From Asaia bogorensis NBRC 16594 (lineage in GTDB: Bacteria > Pseudomonadota > Alphaproteobacteria > Acetobacterales > Acetobacteraceae), in the NCBI RefSeq assembly GCF_001547995.1, contig NZ_AP014690.1:372001-436000 (forward strand): a stretch of DNA of 64,000 nt, read 5' to 3'. The position numbers and the translations under genes were made by a program. Numbering within the stretch: position 1 is the first letter of the stretch; every line of letters begins with the position of its first letter. Positions 63,519 through 64,000 of the stretch are shown piece after piece. Below the pieces are notes generated by a model, which was not told where the DNA came from, did not search any database, and saw only the letters and a program-made list of their open reading frames with translations.

Positions 63519-64000
63519 TCAGCCCAGAGCTTCCTGCACGAGCGCCGCCTGTTCGGCCAGATGCTCGCTTGCAAGACCGGTGGCTGGCGAGGCAGACGCC
63601 TTGCGGCCGACAAAGATCGGGCGCGGACGAGCGTGATTGCACCGTTCGGCCGAGTTCTCGATACGACGATCGACAAAGGCCCAGGCTCCGCCATTCTGCG
63701 ATTCTTCCTGACACCAGATGATCTGCGCATTGGGGTAACGGGCAAGTTGCTGCGACAGCACATCACGGGGGAAGGGATAGAGCTGCTCAAGGCGCAGGAT
63801 CGCCACATTGTCACGGTTGCTGTCACGGCGGGCAGCACGCAGATCATAATAGACCTTGCCCGAGCACAGCACCACGCGGGTGATATCCTGATCGGGCAGC
63901 AGGGCATCGGTCTCGGGCAGGACGGTGCGGAAACGTGTTTCGGGTCCGAAATCGGCCAGTTCCGACACGGCCTCCTTGTGACGCAGCAGCGATTTGGGCG
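63519..64000 (-). CDS. sucA: 2-oxoglutarate dehydrogenase E1 component, C-terminal part (runs off the window)
   Basis: About 160 residues, truncated at the window edge. The reading PKSLLRHKEAVSELADF, then VVLCSGKVYYDLRAAR, RLEQLYPFPRDVLSQQLARYPNAQIIWCQEESQNGGAW and the ending YVGRKASASPATG-like IFVGRKASASPATGLASEH are the well-conserved C terminus of SucA/OdhA. It decarboxylates 2-oxoglutarate with thiamine diphosphate. It is on the minus strand and separated from odhB-lpd by the AmpC-like gene, so E1 and E2-E3 are not in one operon here. Confidence 0.95.
   Translation of the reverse strand, partial: PKSLLRHKEAVSELADFGPETRFRTVLPETDALLPDQDITRVVLCSGKVYYDLRAARRDSNRDNVAILRLEQLYPFPRDVLSQQLARYPNAQIIWCQEESQNGGAWAFVDRRIENSAERCNHARPRPIFVGRKASASPATGLASEHLAEQAALVQEALG

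Overview
The window reads as chromosome of an acetic acid bacterium (Alphaproteobacteria, Acetobacteraceae). The pointers are a three-subunit membrane sugar-acid dehydrogenase (Tat small subunit, GMC flavoprotein, tri-heme cytochrome c), an oxo-acid decarboxylase of the pyruvate decarboxylase family, a Hint-domain protein of a type common in this group, xylulokinase, and a high-GC background (estimated by eye). A full sdhCDAB operon plus 2-oxoglutarate dehydrogenase genes fits a genus with a complete TCA cycle (Asaia/Acetobacter-like) better than Gluconobacter. The genus is an inference. No rRNA, tRNA, IS element, CRISPR array or prophage was seen.

1-9 kb: sugar-isomerase genes, catalase behind a Fur-like box, and a LysR/decarboxylase/YitT/DUF1330 cluster, then a secreted phosphatase. 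9-21.6 kb: accessory oxidative metabolism. A LacI regulator diverges from the three-subunit dehydrogenase across a 16-bp perfect palindrome. A second LacI diverges from an inosose dehydratase. Then come CMD-SDR, LysR with cupin-AKR, and HxlR with a PRISE-type reductase. A 15-bp tandem repeat fills the space between the AKR and hxlR stop codons.

21.6-40 kb: a DUF1800/DUF1501 pair, gmk, an MHS transporter, sdhCDAB, zapE, a Hint-domain protein, a secreted M3 peptidase whose Shine-Dalgarno lies in a hairpin, yigZ, radA and mlaEF.

40-46.5 kb: the most interesting locus. pspF diverges from pspA-pspB, and three secreted beta-solenoid proteins resembling the GIN/DUF2807 ('toastrack-like') class follow on the same strand, the first two junctions overlapping by 4 bp. 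Two of them end in a transmembrane segment plus a coiled coil that resembles PspB. I read this as an expanded phage-shock envelope-stress system.

46.5-64 kb: rhlE with a long leader, ugd, a secreted-protein gene broken by one amber codon inside its signal peptide, a Bcr/CflA exporter, a LacI/quinate-shikimate-dehydrogenase-like/sugar-porter cluster with a 14-bp palindrome, a secreted cupin, a membrane hydrolase, xylB, odhB-lpd, an AmpC-type hydrolase and the 3' end of sucA. TCA-cycle genes are therefore spread over separate units: sdhCDAB, odhB-lpd, and sucA on the opposite strand.
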